Positions 10,290-22,351 are shown, numbered from the stretch's first letter. The stretch: DNA of 64,000 nucleotides from Hyposmocoma kahamanoa (GCF_003589595.1 NW_020653993.1:8400083-8464082), one strand, 5' to 3'. The notes: generated by a model from the sequence alone, not told the origin. Numbers and translations: made by a program.

Positions 10290-11370
10290 TAAAAATAAGT
10301 GCCCATTTGACCTCCATCTCACTTGATGGAAAGTGACGATGAGGTCGGGAATGTAGCATGCACACCTAAATAATGCCTGTTCACTCACGCCTTGAAAAGG
10401 TCCAAGTTATAGCGCTCGGGGAACAAGTCTGCAGGCAGGGAATTCCACTCCCTAGCTTCGTACGAATCCGGAGAATATCCACAACATAGGGGTGGAACCC
10501 CCGCCCACGTCTAGTCTCCCGATGATGGAAAGGGGAAGGCGGAATCAAATTATACTATTCCATCGCACACGCTCCGTAATATATCCTGTAGAATACTGAT
10601 AAGCTGGCAACTCTACGGCGATGTTCAAGGCTCTGCAGCTTCGCCTCTACTAGTTCCGAGTCACCTATAAGCCTCTTAGCACGCTTATCTATTGAATCCA
10701 AGGTGGCCAGTTGGCATTTAGCAGAGATATCCCATAAGTGGCAGCAGTACTCCAAACACGACCGGACTTGTGCTTGGTACAGCTGAAGCAACTGTCCCGG
10801 TGTGAAGTATCGCCTCACCTTGGAAAGAATGCCAAGCTTCTTGGCTGCATTTTTGGCCATGGATTCAATGTAACTGCCGAAGTTCAGATTGGACGACAAG
10901 TCCATTCCAAGTAGGTGAAGACGGTCGACTATCGGTATGAATATATCACGAAAACTCGGAGTCATGTGAAAGGGACTCCGTTTAGTGGTGAAAGACACGC
11001 CTGCGTTTTGATAGCATCAAAATTTGATAAGATTGGCATCGCCCCAATCGGAGACTGCCTTAAGTGTCAAATTCAAACGACTAACCATGGACTCTCGACA
11101 AGACTGGATTTCTTCTCCACTGACCCTTGCATTGGTCAAGTACCTGTCTACAACTGTGCTGTCATCAGCATACCCAAAGGTAGGAATCAACATATCGTTT
11201 ATATGCAGCAGAAAGAGGGTTGCTGACTGTATAGAACCCTGAGGAGCTCGGCATCTATCGCCCTATGTTCGGAAGAGTAGCCATCTAAGAACACTCGAAT
11301 CGAACGTTCGCTCGAGAAATCCGAAATCCAATTACAAAGGTCAGTAGCTGCTGGCCCGGCCCGTCGATTT
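10290..11370 (-). pseudogene. LINE reverse transcriptase remnant with YADD motif (family L1c, copy 1)
   Basis: On the minus strand the polymerase motif reads TFGYADDSTVVDRYL near 11150-11190. It corresponds to the catalytic A/G-x-D-D box. The thumb and C-terminal part follow with 147 open codons (10555-10998) containing KKLGILSKVRRYFTPGQLLQ and CLEYCCHLWD. The frame is broken several times and the N-terminal endonuclease is missing. The 3' end recurs at 19105-19440 and 46505-46985. A Jockey/CR1-type element is likely. Confidence 0.75.
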
Positions 11371-11435
11371 ATATTATAGTCGAAGCGAATTTATGGAGCG
11401 AAATTATCATAGCATAATTAATTTTATGCCAATTG

Positions 11436-11538
11436 TGTAAAGTACAAACTAAATACGGTACGGTAACTGCGGGAATTTGCGAGCATGCGTGAGAATATTC
11501 AGGAAGACTCGCGACCTGTCTTTTGGCTTATATTTAGT
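11436..11538. mobile_element. Foldback MITE family M3, damaged copy
   Basis: The left end TGTAAAGTACAAACTAAATAC matches M3 with one change and the interior aligns with the copy at 7609 in reverse. The right end is eroded. Bases 11540-11925 hold nothing recognisable. Confidence 0.55.
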
Positions 11539-11925
11539 GTCAGCAGCAGATCAGGAGCCAGATTCTCGCGTGATAAGTATAAAAATCGACGTAGACATAT
11601 GTCGAAAATATATGTCGTCACAACAACGCTGTGATTTCAATCAACGCATCGAATGCCACAAGCAAGGGGCGCAACGTGAGAGTCACCACATTTATCGACA
11701 CGGAATCGGCATTAAGCTAGCCAGATATGTCTTTATCTAATTGCAAGAAGAACGAAAATGACTGTGCGTTTCGCGTCGGCGATCCAAGCGGAAGCAAATC
11801 GCGCAACATCTTTTACGCTCTTACTGCATGGACATAAGGTTTTTCTGACCGGCGCAAGGCTATTCCTTGTGTATAAACGTGGTGACTCCCTAACGCCGCA
11901 ACGCTTACTTACGCATCATCCTAAT

Positions 11926-13144
11926 GTGGATTGAAAAGTTCGCGGCCTAACCACGAAAATAAAGTTAAATGCTTACAAAAATATTTTTAGTTTTTCGACG
12001 TGATCTTTTTTGATTTTCGATGATGATGACCATCTAGCTCTATGCATTTCTTTCACCTGCTTTCCAAAGCTTCTATATCAGTTTAAAAAAAGATTCTTCA
12101 AGGTCTTAAAATTACCCATTTAATGCTGCTCCGACACCTTCATTCAATGAAAATTTCTGGCTAGTGTGGTGTTTTTTTACATTTGACAACAGATGAAAGT
12201 CCGGATGTGCTCAGCCAAGAAAACAAGTCAGCTGGGACAGTAATTTGAAACCACAATAATAAATTTTAACCATAGATTCGACGGAAATGTGACCGCGAGC
12301 ATTATTCTGATGAATCAACACTTTTGTCCTGAGTAATTCTGAACGATTCTCTTTCATTACTTCGTGCAAACGACGCAAAAATGGCGCAATAGTATGCTGA
12401 GTTAATGATTTCGTGCAGAAGGTAGTCCACCATGATGACACCCTTAGCATCCTAAAAAACTGACGCCATCACCTTGCTAGGCGACAAAACTGCTTTTGCT
12501 TTCTCTGGAATCGGTTCACCAGGTTTTTTCCACTGTTTCGATTATTGTTTGGGCTCTGATATATAGTGGTGTATCCAAGTTTCATCCTCAAACAGTCGCG
12601 AGAAATTGCGTGCCGAATACGCCCTTGGTCCACTGAAAACAACCGGGGAACCACCTAGCAGAAACCTTTTAAATCCAAGTTCGTTGACAATTATGCTTTA
12701 CGTCCGCTCATACAAGATGCCCATAGTGTCTACAATCTCCTTGATAGTCAGTCTCCGGACTTCCATAACGAGATCACACACTTTTCCGAGGTTTTCCTCA
12801 GTCGTAGACGCCGTGGCCCGGCTAGACCTACAGTCTTCTTCGATGGTCTCTCGTCCACGTTTGAATTCTGCAAGTCATTTTTTATAGTCGTATACGATGG
12901 AGCACATTCCCTTAATGTTGTTTCCATGTCACTGTGGATCTTTTTCGGTGTTAATATCTCTAAACAAGTATTTTATAACAGCACGTTGTACAATTTTCTC
13001 CATTTTTTGAAATCGCTCCACAAAACCACTAATACTAAACCAATAAAATGTTGCATTGTGACAACCAACGAATGTATGAATTAAATGAGAGTTGTATGAA
13101 AAAAAATACATTAAGTATGTGAGGCTGCGAACTTTTCAATCCAC
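11926..13144 (-). mobile_element. Mariner element, family B, with inactive transposase
   Basis: Inverted termini of 23 bases (11926-11948 and 13122-13144) start GTGGATTGAAAAGTTCGC and differ at one position. On the minus strand the transposase begins at about 13003 with MEKIVQRAVIKYLF and shows LAEFKRGRE and FEDETWIHHYIS (first catalytic Asp). Nearer the end it has KVLIHQNNARGHISVESM, where Gln-Asn replaces the usual Gln-Asp at the second catalytic position. Several frameshifts and stops are present. At about 1.2 kb it is near the usual mariner length. Confidence 0.85.
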
Positions 13145-13509
13145 TCTCGTAGTACTCCTCCCCGCTTCGTTTCTGGCCCCTTGTCGGAATGCGTATGCGT
13201 TCCAACGTATATTGTGGCATGTCGTTCTGATTTATATGTGATACAACGCAGCCTCACCGCTCAGGCCTCGCAAGGCATCGTGTGTCATCGCTCTAACCCA
13301 TAAAATTCAGAAAATGTATTCTCTTGACATGACAAGTCCCGCTACGTCGAAGCGAAGGCTTGTCCTGTTTTTTTTCTAAGCTGATTAATATTGACGGTTA
13401 TTGCTTAGCATAATTCGACATCATGGAAATACAAACTATCCGTCGGAACAATAATAGCGTAGACTAGACCACCGTCAGTATCAAAAATCGAATATAAACA
13501 AATACTTAC

Positions 13510-13536
13510 AGGTCGTGGTGACGTATGTTTTAGATA
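13510..13536 (-). CDS. Microexon-gene optional exon 7 (27 bases)
   Basis: The acceptor aactcttttcag and the donor GTAAGTA flank nine codons reading YLKHTSPRP. It is phase 0 at both ends, so it could be included or skipped without changing frame. That is the usual form of a regulated microexon. Confidence 0.45.
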
Positions 13537-13764
13537 CTGAAAAGAGTTTTAAGTTGAGTGACATTTATGATATTTATCTATATTTTAGAGAAATGAACGA
13601 AAGTGATTTAGGAAGATTATTGTTACACGACGCGGTGCAGTCCGGCCCACCATAATGAGCCCTTAGAATATTTAGGTACTTTAAGTTATTTCTTGTCATC
13701 ATCAGTGAATTTTTTGTCACGATTGGCCACCCCAGGCCCGGGCCTACTGGGCCTTAGGGCAAAT

Positions 13765-13850
13765 CCGCCACTGCTTATCATAACAGTGGCAGTGCCACTC
13801 AGAGCTTTACATCACAAAGATGTGGCACTGCCTCTGCGCCCGCCACACGA
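13765..13850 (-). mobile_element. Retroposon R13 fragment
   Basis: It shares AACAGTGGCAGTGCCACTCA and the CTGCCTCTGCGCCCG segment with the other copies, and is joined directly to the Penelope-like fragment that follows. Confidence 0.6.
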
Positions 13851-14060
13851 CACGACGTACACGACAGAACGTCACTACATACGACGATTGTTACGAGAAG
13901 CCATCGAGATCACGAAGTACAAAGCATTTATCCGTGATGATGGTTTTAAACTGTCCAGTGCATGGAATCCAGTCCTTAGTGCGTGCAGTAATAACAACAA
14001 GAACACCTCGAGTTCCGTTTCGCGTGTGGATACAGTGAGTGTGGTTTGTGTGAAAAAAGT
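13850..14060 (+). pseudogene. Penelope-like element ORF, C-terminal fragment
   Basis: The frame reads TTERHYIRRLLREAIEITKY and then FIRDDGFKLSSAWNPVL. The phrase LREAIEI-x-K followed by R-x-DGF and W-x-P-V-L resembles what I associate with the end of GIY-YIG-bearing Penelope-like proteins. A similar end lies on the minus strand at 42264-42458. No polymerase or nuclease core is present. Confidence 0.5.
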
Positions 14061-14159
14061 GAGTGACAATGGTAACGCCACAACAAATCGCGATGAAGGT
14101 AGTTGTCGTCGACAGCGCAAGAGGGTAGACAGATATATCTGCCCTTAAAGCTGTCATCT

Positions 14160-15080
14160 ACCGCCGTCCAGTCAACCCGTGACTGACCAATCGTTCCGAA
14201 ATATCAGGAAAATGAATAGAAGTCATACCGTAGATGAGAGAGAGAATGAATAGAAGTAAGAAGCCTGAAATTAGTGATAATCATTTACTGAATAACCACG
14301 AAAGCCTCAAAATCTAGAGATCGATATTATTGACAACTTGCGTAGCGATAGTAGATAGTCCCGTGGGGAAACCCGTTTTTAATTTTTTATTTCACGAGGG
14401 GTAAGTAATACGTCATGATTTGACTTTTGTTCATTGTAACCTCTAAAATATAGATTGTAAGGTCCATGTTTAAGCGAAGAATAATTACTAGTAAGACTCG
14501 AAATATTTTGGACGAAATCGATAAATTGAATCAATGTGAAAAAAAATATATTAAAATAGAAAACCAGCAATTAATACAAAAAATAAACTTGTATATGGAA
14601 TGTAATTTCTTCCTTGGCTGCAGTAGAACTTTTTTACAATTCTGTATAGCGCAAGACGATATGTTTCGCGGAGTACTTGCCTTGACGCGGTGAATTCGAT
14701 AATGGAAATGGAAAAAAATCGATTCAACAGTAGTTTTATAGTGGCAAGAGGTCATTTTGGGCTCATACTTTGACAGAGGGGACTGCCTATCGATGCCGCC
14801 TCCAATTCTATACGCTCTAAGGTACTAGACGTCTCAGTGGTCAAAGTCGAGTTAATGATTAGTTGTGTATTCGACTGCCAAGTTTGAATTTGCCGTCCGG
14901 GGCATGGGCCCCGGCTTGCCTCCCAAAGTTCTGCTCCAAAACAGCACAATGAGGCATTTTTCTGTGATTTTAGCGAATTTGCGCGAAAGAATGACACAAC
15001 CCTACCGAGCTCATGTAGGTCTTTCGAGACCTAATGTTGGCACGCGTCAGACGGTAACTAACCACTTCTACCGATTTATT
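14160..15080. other. Mixed sequence without an assignable gene
   Basis: Short open frames occur on both strands near 14466-15000 but none shows a recognisable motif. A GC-richer patch at 14860-15060 may be a remnant of a mobile element. Confidence 0.3.
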
Positions 15081-15084
15081 GTTC

Positions 15085-15432
15085 TGTGGTTTCAACCTTT
15101 TTCTTCTTCTTCCTGTCCTTAACCCACACTAGGTGGGGTCGGCACAACATGTATTTTTCTTCCACTCTCCCCTATCTGCCGTCATTTTTATACTCATACC
15201 TTTCTTATCCATGTCATCTTTCACAGAATCCATCCATCTTTTCTTTGGCCTTCCTTTCCCCTTATATCCCTCCACATTCATACCTACCACTCTTCTCGTC
15301 ACATGACATTCTTCCCTCCGCATGACATGTTCATACCACGCTAACCTATTACTCCTCATCTCTTCCGTCACTGTCGCCACTTTCAAACTTCCCCTGATAT
15401 ACTCATTCCTTATCTTATCCTTTCTCTGTGAT
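15085..15432 (-). pseudogene. RTE-type LINE 3' end
   Basis: The minus strand encodes RIRNEYIRGSLK-like sequence, MRSNRLAWYEHVMRREECHV and GRPKKRWMDSVKDDMDKKG, then ends KNTCCADPT. This is the usual C-terminus of RTE-type polymerases, with the R-L-x-W-Y-x-H-V-M-R and G-R-P-x-x-R-W motifs. It is 5' truncated and has no catalytic domain. Confidence 0.75.
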
Positions 15433-15781
15433 TTCACCCTATAGTGTGAATTTACCCATATGTGTTTGCATTCGCCAATATACGATATACATTTTTCAAA
15501 TAGCTTTAATTTCGTTTTTAAAAAATAAAACCAGTGTTCCAATCGCTCGACCCGCGCAGTAGAACCGATTCAGTATGGGAAAAATTTGAATTCCAAGATA
15601 GTATCGATTCTGAAGCATAAAAAATTACCGACTAATTTCGTTCGTGGAATCTTTAACCTTCTCTTCTTAGAAGTAATCATTTTGCAGATGGGGCCTTATT
15701 ATACCAAGGGTTAGGTTTAGAATCACGTACCCTATTAAATTACTTGTTATTACTAAATAAGAAACAAACAGAATTACTCAC

Positions 15782-15825
15782 TTCATTCTCACGTTTAGGG
15801 AATAAGCCCTCAAATTCAGCTAACA
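15782..15825 (-). CDS. Microexon-gene exon 6 (44 bases)
   Basis: The acceptor tatatttttaatttag is followed by TG plus 14 codons, giving M-LAEFEGLFPKRENE, and a GTGAGT donor. It ends in phase 0, which fits either the optional 13536 exon or the 5076 exon. The intron upstream is about 8.4 kb. Confidence 0.5.
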
Positions 15826-16024
15826 CTAAATTAAAAATATAAATTATTATTATGACTGTAATCATACCGGTTAAGACTAACTAAAACTGAATTAAACCGT
15901 GAATCAACTTTAACAAATCGATGTCATGGTTATTTTAATTGAATATAGATAGCAGAATGATAGCTAGATGGGTAAAGATATTGTACCATCTACTTCGTAC
16001 ATGCTGCTGTTGATTTTTTAAAGA

Positions 16025-16108
16025 TTGTTTTTATAATACCAAGAAATAGGTAAGGTGGCAGTACTTCCTGGACGAACTCTTTCACAAGGAGCTGTGCTGC
16101 TACTACTG
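16025..16108 (-). mobile_element. Retroposon R13, internally deleted copy
   Basis: The A-rich tail (16025-16040) is joined directly to the opposite end (AATAGGTAAGGTGGCAGTAC and CTCTTTCACAAGGAGCT), so most of the body is missing. Confidence 0.55.
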
Positions 16109-16447
16109 TTGTTTATGATATTAGTTGTAAGTTAGGTTCGTAGTATTTTACAAACCCTGTATACATCGTAAGATCTTTGCAAGAATGCGATAATTATTAC
16201 TCTAAGTAAAAACATTTCACGTATGAACGTGCGCAAAATAAATCTATCCCCCAATCCTAAGTACTTTTATAATGATAACATTCCGGGCACGACCATGACA
16301 CGACTCATAAAAACTTAGACGAGTCTCAAGAAACAGAATATTGTGTAATAAAATAATACCTACCGTAGTGAAGAGCGCCCGATGTGCTCGTATATCATAT
16401 TTACATTAATGAGAAAGAGAGTGAAGAAAGAAAGGAAGAAATAAATA

Positions 16448-16720
16448 TTTTTTTTATATAATATAAATGATGGACCGCACAAGTCGTACGCCTGGTGTTA
16501 AACGACAAACATGTCCCTTACAGTTGCAATGCCACTCACAGTTTTAAATCGCAAAGATCTGTGGAACCCGTCACCCTGAGACATAAATTAACAAGTCCCA
16601 TATGCCTGTAATTTCACCAATATCCTTACCCCTCAAAATCGGAATGCTGTAATGCTCACATTACGGCGTGGTGGCAGTACAAGGGGTAGGAATAGGTAAG
16701 GTGGCAGTCTCTTTTTTTTA
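16448..16720 (-). mobile_element. Retroposon R13, near-complete copy
   Basis: It runs from the T-rich (tail) side through CAGTTGCAATGCCACTCACA and ACCCGTCACCCTGAGACATA to GGTAAGGTGGCAGT. A small internal deletion follows GCAAAGATCT. Confidence 0.7.
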
Positions 16721-17090
16721 CGTGGGGAAATCCTCATGGATAACTCTCTGCTGCGGGGGCAACAGAGAGATTATGACGGACTCCTACCGAATAAAACCCC
16801 ACGGTGTTCCGTCCCTGCACCTTTTGCCGGGATTGCAGGAACGCTTTCGCACTCTCCCGCGGTCCCGACGGCGGCGCTGGCACCATCGACACCACTACGC
16901 CACACTACGCGGGCGGCGCAGCACTATTAACGTTTCGAATCGATACTCCGTGCTCCGCCCAATTTTTTTTTCACTTTTGACAGTAAAAGTTCTCGCACAA
17001 AGATGGAATATTGATACTTTTGTTCAAAACCGTGCGGCCCCGTCCCTATCTTAAAGAACGTAATCGAGATTTTTGCGAAATTTAGTCATT
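16720..17090. other. GC-rich unassigned stretch
   Basis: A 128-codon plus-strand frame (16668-17054) crosses the retroposon boundary and has no known motif. It is more likely accidental openness in GC-rich DNA than a gene. Confidence 0.25.
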
Positions 17091-17129
17091 AACATTGTCT
17101 GGAATCATCGGAAACTAAGTAATAATAAT

Positions 17130-17340
17130 AATAATAACGCACACACTCGACATAGCCCCGCACTAGGGAAACCGTGTGTCGCGGGTGCCATGGACACACA
17201 AATAGACAATTACAAATTACACCCAAACTCACGAGACAAATAAATGTAGGCCGTACAAATATTTCTCCCGGCCCGGGAATCGAACCTGGGACCTCTGCAT
17301 GGCAGTCCGGCATGGTAACCGTTCGGCCACGGAGGCAGTT
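17130..17340 (-). mobile_element. tRNA-derived SINE, copy 2 (best head)
   Basis: On the minus strand, TGGCCGAACGGTTACCATGC is an A-box region and CCAGGTTCGATTCCCGGGCC a B-box region. These are internal RNA polymerase III promoter elements at tRNA spacing. The body and a tail of TTA repeats follow. Relatives lie at 1231, 31683, 41700 and 58280. Confidence 0.8.
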
Positions 17341-17351
17341 TAATAAACTTA

Positions 17352-17545
17352 CTAAGTATTACTATGTTCCGGTTTTGAAGGGTAAGGGTGCCGGTGAAAT
17401 TACAGGCGCGTGGGACTCGTCAACTTATGTCTAAGGGTGACATGCGCGTGGCAATGCCCCTCAGATCTTTGCGATTTAAAGCTCTGAATGGCAATGCGAC
17501 TGCTATGGATGGATGGATCCCATCACTTATTTATTTATTTAACTA
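17352..17545 (+). mobile_element. Retroposon R13, copy
   Basis: It contains GTTCCGGTTTTGAAGGGTAA through CCCCTCAGATCTTTGCGATT in the orientation whose end carries the A-rich tail. Confidence 0.65.
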
Positions 17546-17754
17546 TTTTTTACTTGCTATTAAAAAAAATATCTTATGAATTATAAATTTAAAAAAAAAA
17601 TTTGTTACGGTGCATCACTAACGACCGCTATGGTTCGTAATGCCAGCCGCTTGACAGCTCTCTTGTCTATGGCGACTAGATACTTGCAAGAAGTAATGGC
17701 CGCGATTATAATCTAAATGTTAAGAGTAGAACAGTGTCTAATACAAGTCAAAAG

Positions 17755-18310
17755 AGTTAGTTGTTCGTTTAGTGGTACTAAATTAAATGGAAAATTTAAC
17801 CAGGCTATTAGTTGGTAAAGAGCTCTCAAAGTCTAGAAAGTCTGAATTAAAAACAAATTATGTTTAGCCTGCAATTTCCAGAAAATCGTTACAATTTTTT
17901 AATATTATGTAATGTAAAACGGAACGGATTTTTGTGTTTTTTTGGCTTATAGACCAGTGGTCAATATACCTCCACATACCACAATATACCATAAAAAATA
18001 TAAACAGATCAGATATTATGTCAATATAATTCTTGTTGTAATTTTAATTCCAAATAAAATTATGATTTCAAATATTTTAGCGTTTTAGTGTTGCTGCTTT
18101 TTGGACTTTTTTAGTATCGCAGTGTTGCTGGTAATTAATTTAACATACGTACCACACTTTTGTTATAAATAAATAATGCCGATTGCAATATTTTTTTTAA
18201 TTATTTTGCTAAGCTCTGTAACTCATGCTTATGTGTAGAAAAAATTGGAGGCCGGTTAAATTTTTCTGGGAATAAAGCACCAAGTTCCATACTAATTCCG
18301 TACAAGTCTT
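17755..18310. repeat. Dispersed repeat, partner of 3575-4280 (empty of the foldback)
   Basis: It aligns with the earlier copy but passes straight from CAGGCT into TTAGTTGGTAAAGAGCTC, where the earlier copy has the 137-base foldback. Bases 18310-18680 hold nothing recognisable. Confidence 0.65.
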
Positions 18311-18684
18311 TTGGAGTGAGATTTTTATTTACAACAATCCATCTTTGTAAGAAACATAATTAGGGTTGTCGATTGTTTATATCAACAGACAAGAGAAATT
18401 TCTACCAAACTTAAATCGCACCACTAAAAATACTTTCATATCGGGTTGACATCGGGTATCAGATTTAATAATGCACATAAAAACGGAACTTGAACTAGAT
18501 ATAATTATTAACTACTGAGCCAACCTTGGGTAAATTGCCGGGGCTTCTCTTTTAAAACCGAAACAAAATACCTCCAACAACATTATCTACAATCTAAACC
18601 ATCACTGTTTTTTTTAGGTTATTTCGTCTGTGTACTAAAAATAATTTTCTATTTAATTTACAGTGACAAAAGATAGTCATCGCG

Positions 18685-18960
18685 ACTCGCTCTGGACCTT
18701 TTGGAGGAAAAGTGTCGTTTTTATTTTGACTTTCAATTATTTTGTGAAATCTAGTTTAAAGTGGAATAGGATAGTGCTATTGTGCCTTAATCGAAGATTA
18801 AAACGCGAAATTAAACGAATCTCGAACTAAAATACCCGTATCGGCCCGTTCTAAGGAATCCCGAGTCAATCCAAGCACGCCGCCTCAAATTGCCTATCCT
18901 CTTTGTGGCGGCCATATTTACAGAAACATAATTCAACTTCATGTACCAAAAAAAGAATAA
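18685..18960 (+). repeat. Dispersed repeat R-CGC, copy 1
   Basis: About 245 bases from CGCTCTGGACCTTTTGGAGG to TTACAGAAACATAATTCAAC match 33170-33430 in the same orientation with few differences. The class is unknown. The second copy runs into an A-rich tail. Confidence 0.65.
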
Positions 18961-19104
18961 TGTACCAAGACTTGGCTGTATGGTGTAAAACCTTTGCCTT
19001 TTCCTTTATGGAAAGAAGAAGAAAAAAAGATAGTCATCGCGTGTCAACCCCATCTAGTGCGCCGGAAGCGTACTCGCAAGCGTCCGATCCGATATCATGA
19101 CGAG

Positions 19105-19440
19105 TGACGATATCAATAAGTGATTCTGCAGGATATATCACGGAGAGTGTGCAATGGAATTACACGATTTCATTCCGTCTTTCTCTTACCATCACCGGGG
19201 GACTAGACGTAGTCTTGGCTTCCATATATCTTGAATATTCCAAAGATTCGCACGAAGCGTTAGTTACATTTACATGGCGAATGTAGCGAATGGCTATGGA
19301 GTGGAATTCCCTGAACGTTATAACTTGAGCCTTTTCCAGGCGAGAGTGAATTGGCATTATTTAGGTGTGCATGCTCCATCGTCGACCTCATCATCACTTT
19401 ACATCAGGTGAGATGGAGGCCAAATTCGCACTAATTTTTA
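19105..19440 (+). pseudogene. LINE family L1c 3' end, copy 2
   Basis: It shares AGGATATATCACGGAGAGTG, the CCTGAACGTTATAACTTGA segment and TCATCACTTTACATCAGGTG with 46680-46985 and with the minus strand of 10290-10600. It is frame-broken. Bases 19036-19105 form a separate short repeat that recurs inverted at 27295-27370. Confidence 0.7.
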
Positions 19441-20127
19441 AAAAATAAAAAGAAATAAAAAAGCGTCGCCATCTAAGCTTTTAAATATGTATTAAATTAA
19501 ATTAGTAAATTTGTATGAATTGACATTGACACCCCAAGATAGTGCTCTACCGACTGATATCATTTAGGCTGATCAAATAGTACATTTTCATGACTTAAAA
19601 CGATACATTTTCTTTTGTTAGTACTGAAAATATCAGCAGAATATATTCAGAAGTAGATTTATCATTTTGTAGATAGTGTTGTTTATCATTGAAGTGACGG
19701 GTAAATGTGATTTTAATATCTGTCATGTACTGTACAGGCACCATGCCCCCAATGCCATAAATCACATACGAAGATACGAAATCTGCAACCTCTCGAGCCG
19801 ACGTGTAGAACAAAAACGAAAAGCTTCCGCCGAATTCCTCCAAAGAGATGTTCCCAACGAACAACGCCACAGACAATCTCCCGATTCATCCAGATGAGCC
19901 ACCAAGTCTTATCATAGAATAGAGCAGTAGATAGTGGTGCCAAAATCGGTTTTGTTTTGTATTGCAAGACCAAGACAAATACCACCTAATAGTAGCAAGA
20001 CCACCAAGACCGACACAAAATTTGAGCAAGAATAAGTCTTGAGTCTGCGACACTCTCACGTTTCGCAGTTACGATGAATTTGATGCATTCAAATCGATAT
20101 TGATAGATGTTCCCTACTTACTTATTA
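19440..20127. other. No gene assigned
   Basis: Overlapping open frames on both strands at 19676-19985 show no recognised motif. The rest is AT-rich. Confidence 0.3.
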
Positions 20128-20450
20128 CTGCGGTCCAGTTTTGAAGGTGCTCGTGAAATTACAGGCACATGAGACTTGTCAACTTCGTGTCTTAGGGTCG
20201 TATTCTAGAACTCTACTCAATGCTCAAGTCAGGATTTGCGTATGACTTAAAGCACTCGAAATCATACTCAAGTCCCTGCCATTAGGGTCGTATTTCCAGT
20301 GCTTGTGTTTCCAGTGCAATCCTGACTTGAGCATTGAATAGAGTTCTAGAATACGACCCTCAGAGTGATGGAGGCAGTGACAGTCCAGATCTTTACGATT
20401 CAAATCTGGGTCGCTGGTCGCTGTTGGTCTCGTCACAAGATATGATAAAA
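20128..20450 (+). mobile_element. Retroposon R13 copy split by a PIF-like MITE
   Basis: The halves at 20128-20194 and 20360-20450 correspond to a continuous GTCTCAGGGTGA-type junction in the other copies. The MITE at 20195-20359 separates them. Confidence 0.65.
20195..20359. mobile_element. MITE family M4, copy 1 (TTA-type target)
   Basis: The ends are GGGTCGTATTCTAGAACTCT and its inverse, with arms of about 40 bases in a 165-base element. The flanks are TTA on the left and TCA on the right. The ends and three-base target resemble PIF/Harbinger MITEs. Confidence 0.8.
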
Positions 20451-20766
20451 AAATGTTTAAAAGACTATTCGTATAGCCCTTTTTAGGCATAACAATAAAG
20501 ACAAACCTTTAAACTTTCATTACCTACGTTTCTGTGTACAAATTTATACCTTACTTCATTTATATCTCGGTCAAATTTACAGACTACTTAAAAAAATTAG
20601 AAGTCACGCGTTCGCCCTCTGAGAAACAAGAAACAAATATTTTCGTACTTTTAAATTTTGCTACAATTATACTGAATAGATCTTATTGCGAATAATGTGA
20701 TTATTTTTATTTATAAATAATACTTAATTATCCATTGTAAACGAGAATATATTATTATATATTGGT

Positions 20767-21261
20767 ATCGAGTATATAACCAAAAATAAAGACGAAATGT
20801 CATTTAATTTGTTTGAAAACTATTCTGCCAAATCATTATGGTGACAACTGCGCTCCGATTGGCCAGCCCGAACTCGAAACAATTGACAGTTATTGTCAAT
20901 TGTTTCACTTCAAGTCGACCAGTTTAACTTTGCTGTAATGGACGAAAATTTGAAAAATACATATTTAATATTTAATTACCGATGAAATGTGATTGAGCTT
21001 GTTTTGTAATTAGATGTTTTGCTGTTTTTCCCACACCGCCGAATGGAACAGCCCCTCATAGTTAGAGATATTATCTTTATTACAATAAATACAGAATGTT
21101 TTTGTAATATACGGAGACGTACAAACAGGTCGGTCGTTGACGCTGTACTATTACAGTTTTCCAATTTGTAATTTCAGTGCAAACGAGAGTTGATATTTAA
21201 AAGTGAGTTGCCAGGGATGGATGGCCCTTATTTCTTCTCTATTTCTGATTATATACTCGAT
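20767..21261. mobile_element. MITE family M5, copy 1 (uninterrupted)
   Basis: The inverted ends ATCGAGTATATAACCAAAAA and an inverse extend about 32 bases. A seven-base repeat TATATTG lies at 20758-20764 and 21263-21269. The copy at 30143-30930 is inverted and contains an M1 element. No protein is encoded. Confidence 0.75.
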
Positions 21262-21269
21262 GTATATTG

Positions 21270-22350
21270 ATTTCATTAAATTTTTTTTCAAGTCGTGTTT
21301 TCTCTATTCCGCAATTTTGAGTTACGACAGTACGAGTACTTTGTTTCGTGTGCGACATTAAATTTTAATGACAATAAGACACCGAGCCTTCTACTGATCA
21401 AAATTATTATATGTACGGCATTGAAACGGTGTACGACTCAGTTTTTTTTAAACTAACTTTCTGATGAATTTGATGTTTTTGAGACAGTCAAGGGAAGGTT
21501 TCTAAAAAGCCGTCGAAGTCTAGTAATTTCTTAAAAAGCTTATTACGAAGAGCTATAAAAACGATCTTAAGTACTCACACGTATATTATGTATGGACGAT
21601 ACTTTTACTATAGTGTTGTAAACACCATTAAATCACGATTCATTTCTGCTAAATCAACACACAGTTATGCGTTCAGGAACTTGGTCTTGCAAAGGAAAAC
21701 GATTTAACTTTTTTCAGACGCACTTTGAGAACGAATTGCTAAGCAATGTTTGATGTAGTGAATGTAAGTTTTGGATTGAAAAATGGCATGCTTTTGTAGT
21801 TACAAGTACAATTTTTACAAAGATTAATTTTATTTAAGTGCATTATGAAGAAAATATAAAGAAAGAAATAGTGATGAAGAAAGTTAGAACTATATTCCTT
21901 ATTTTAAACTAAATTACAAAAGACTTTATCCTAAAAATTCCAATAATTACGAATTCAAAGTTTTTGTTGAAAGTGATAGAAGATAATGTGATTTAAGTGA
22001 AAGTGAAAACATAAATATTGACTCCCACCGCTTAAGACTATTTAGAAAACCCAAATAATTGAACTAAGTTATTTAAGAGAAAGTGAAAACATAATGTGTT
22101 GGAGCCAGAATGGACAATATTACTGAGGATCCCGATAATTAAACAATGACATGGCTCAAAGGACTTGTATCCAAGCCAAAACTCTTAATAAATAAAAAAT
22201 GTTTGATCTAAGTAAGTTTTTTAATGGCTGACAAATATTGTATATTTGGACCAGAACATTTACAGCAAAATAAAAAACAAACATGTCCTGAATTACGAAG
22301 AAAAAAAAAGAAATTTTGTTTTTTTTACTACGTAACATCTACGGTAAAGT
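21270..22350. other. AT-rich stretch, no gene seen
   Basis: A splice-like pair exists on the plus strand around 21718-21763 but all three frames between the signals contain stops. Confidence 0.35.
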
Positions 22351-22351
22351 C

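Noticed and set aside
16668..17054. 128-codon plus-strand frame as a gene
   Set aside because: It begins inside a retroposon copy and runs through GC-rich DNA. No motif is seen.
20550..20630. Minus-strand splice pair (ttgtttctcag and GTAAGG) resembling another exon
   Set aside because: All three frames between the signals contain stops.
21718..21763. Plus-strand splice pair (aacttttttcag and GTAAGT)
   Set aside because: All three frames contain stops, and no other plus-strand exon supports a gene here.
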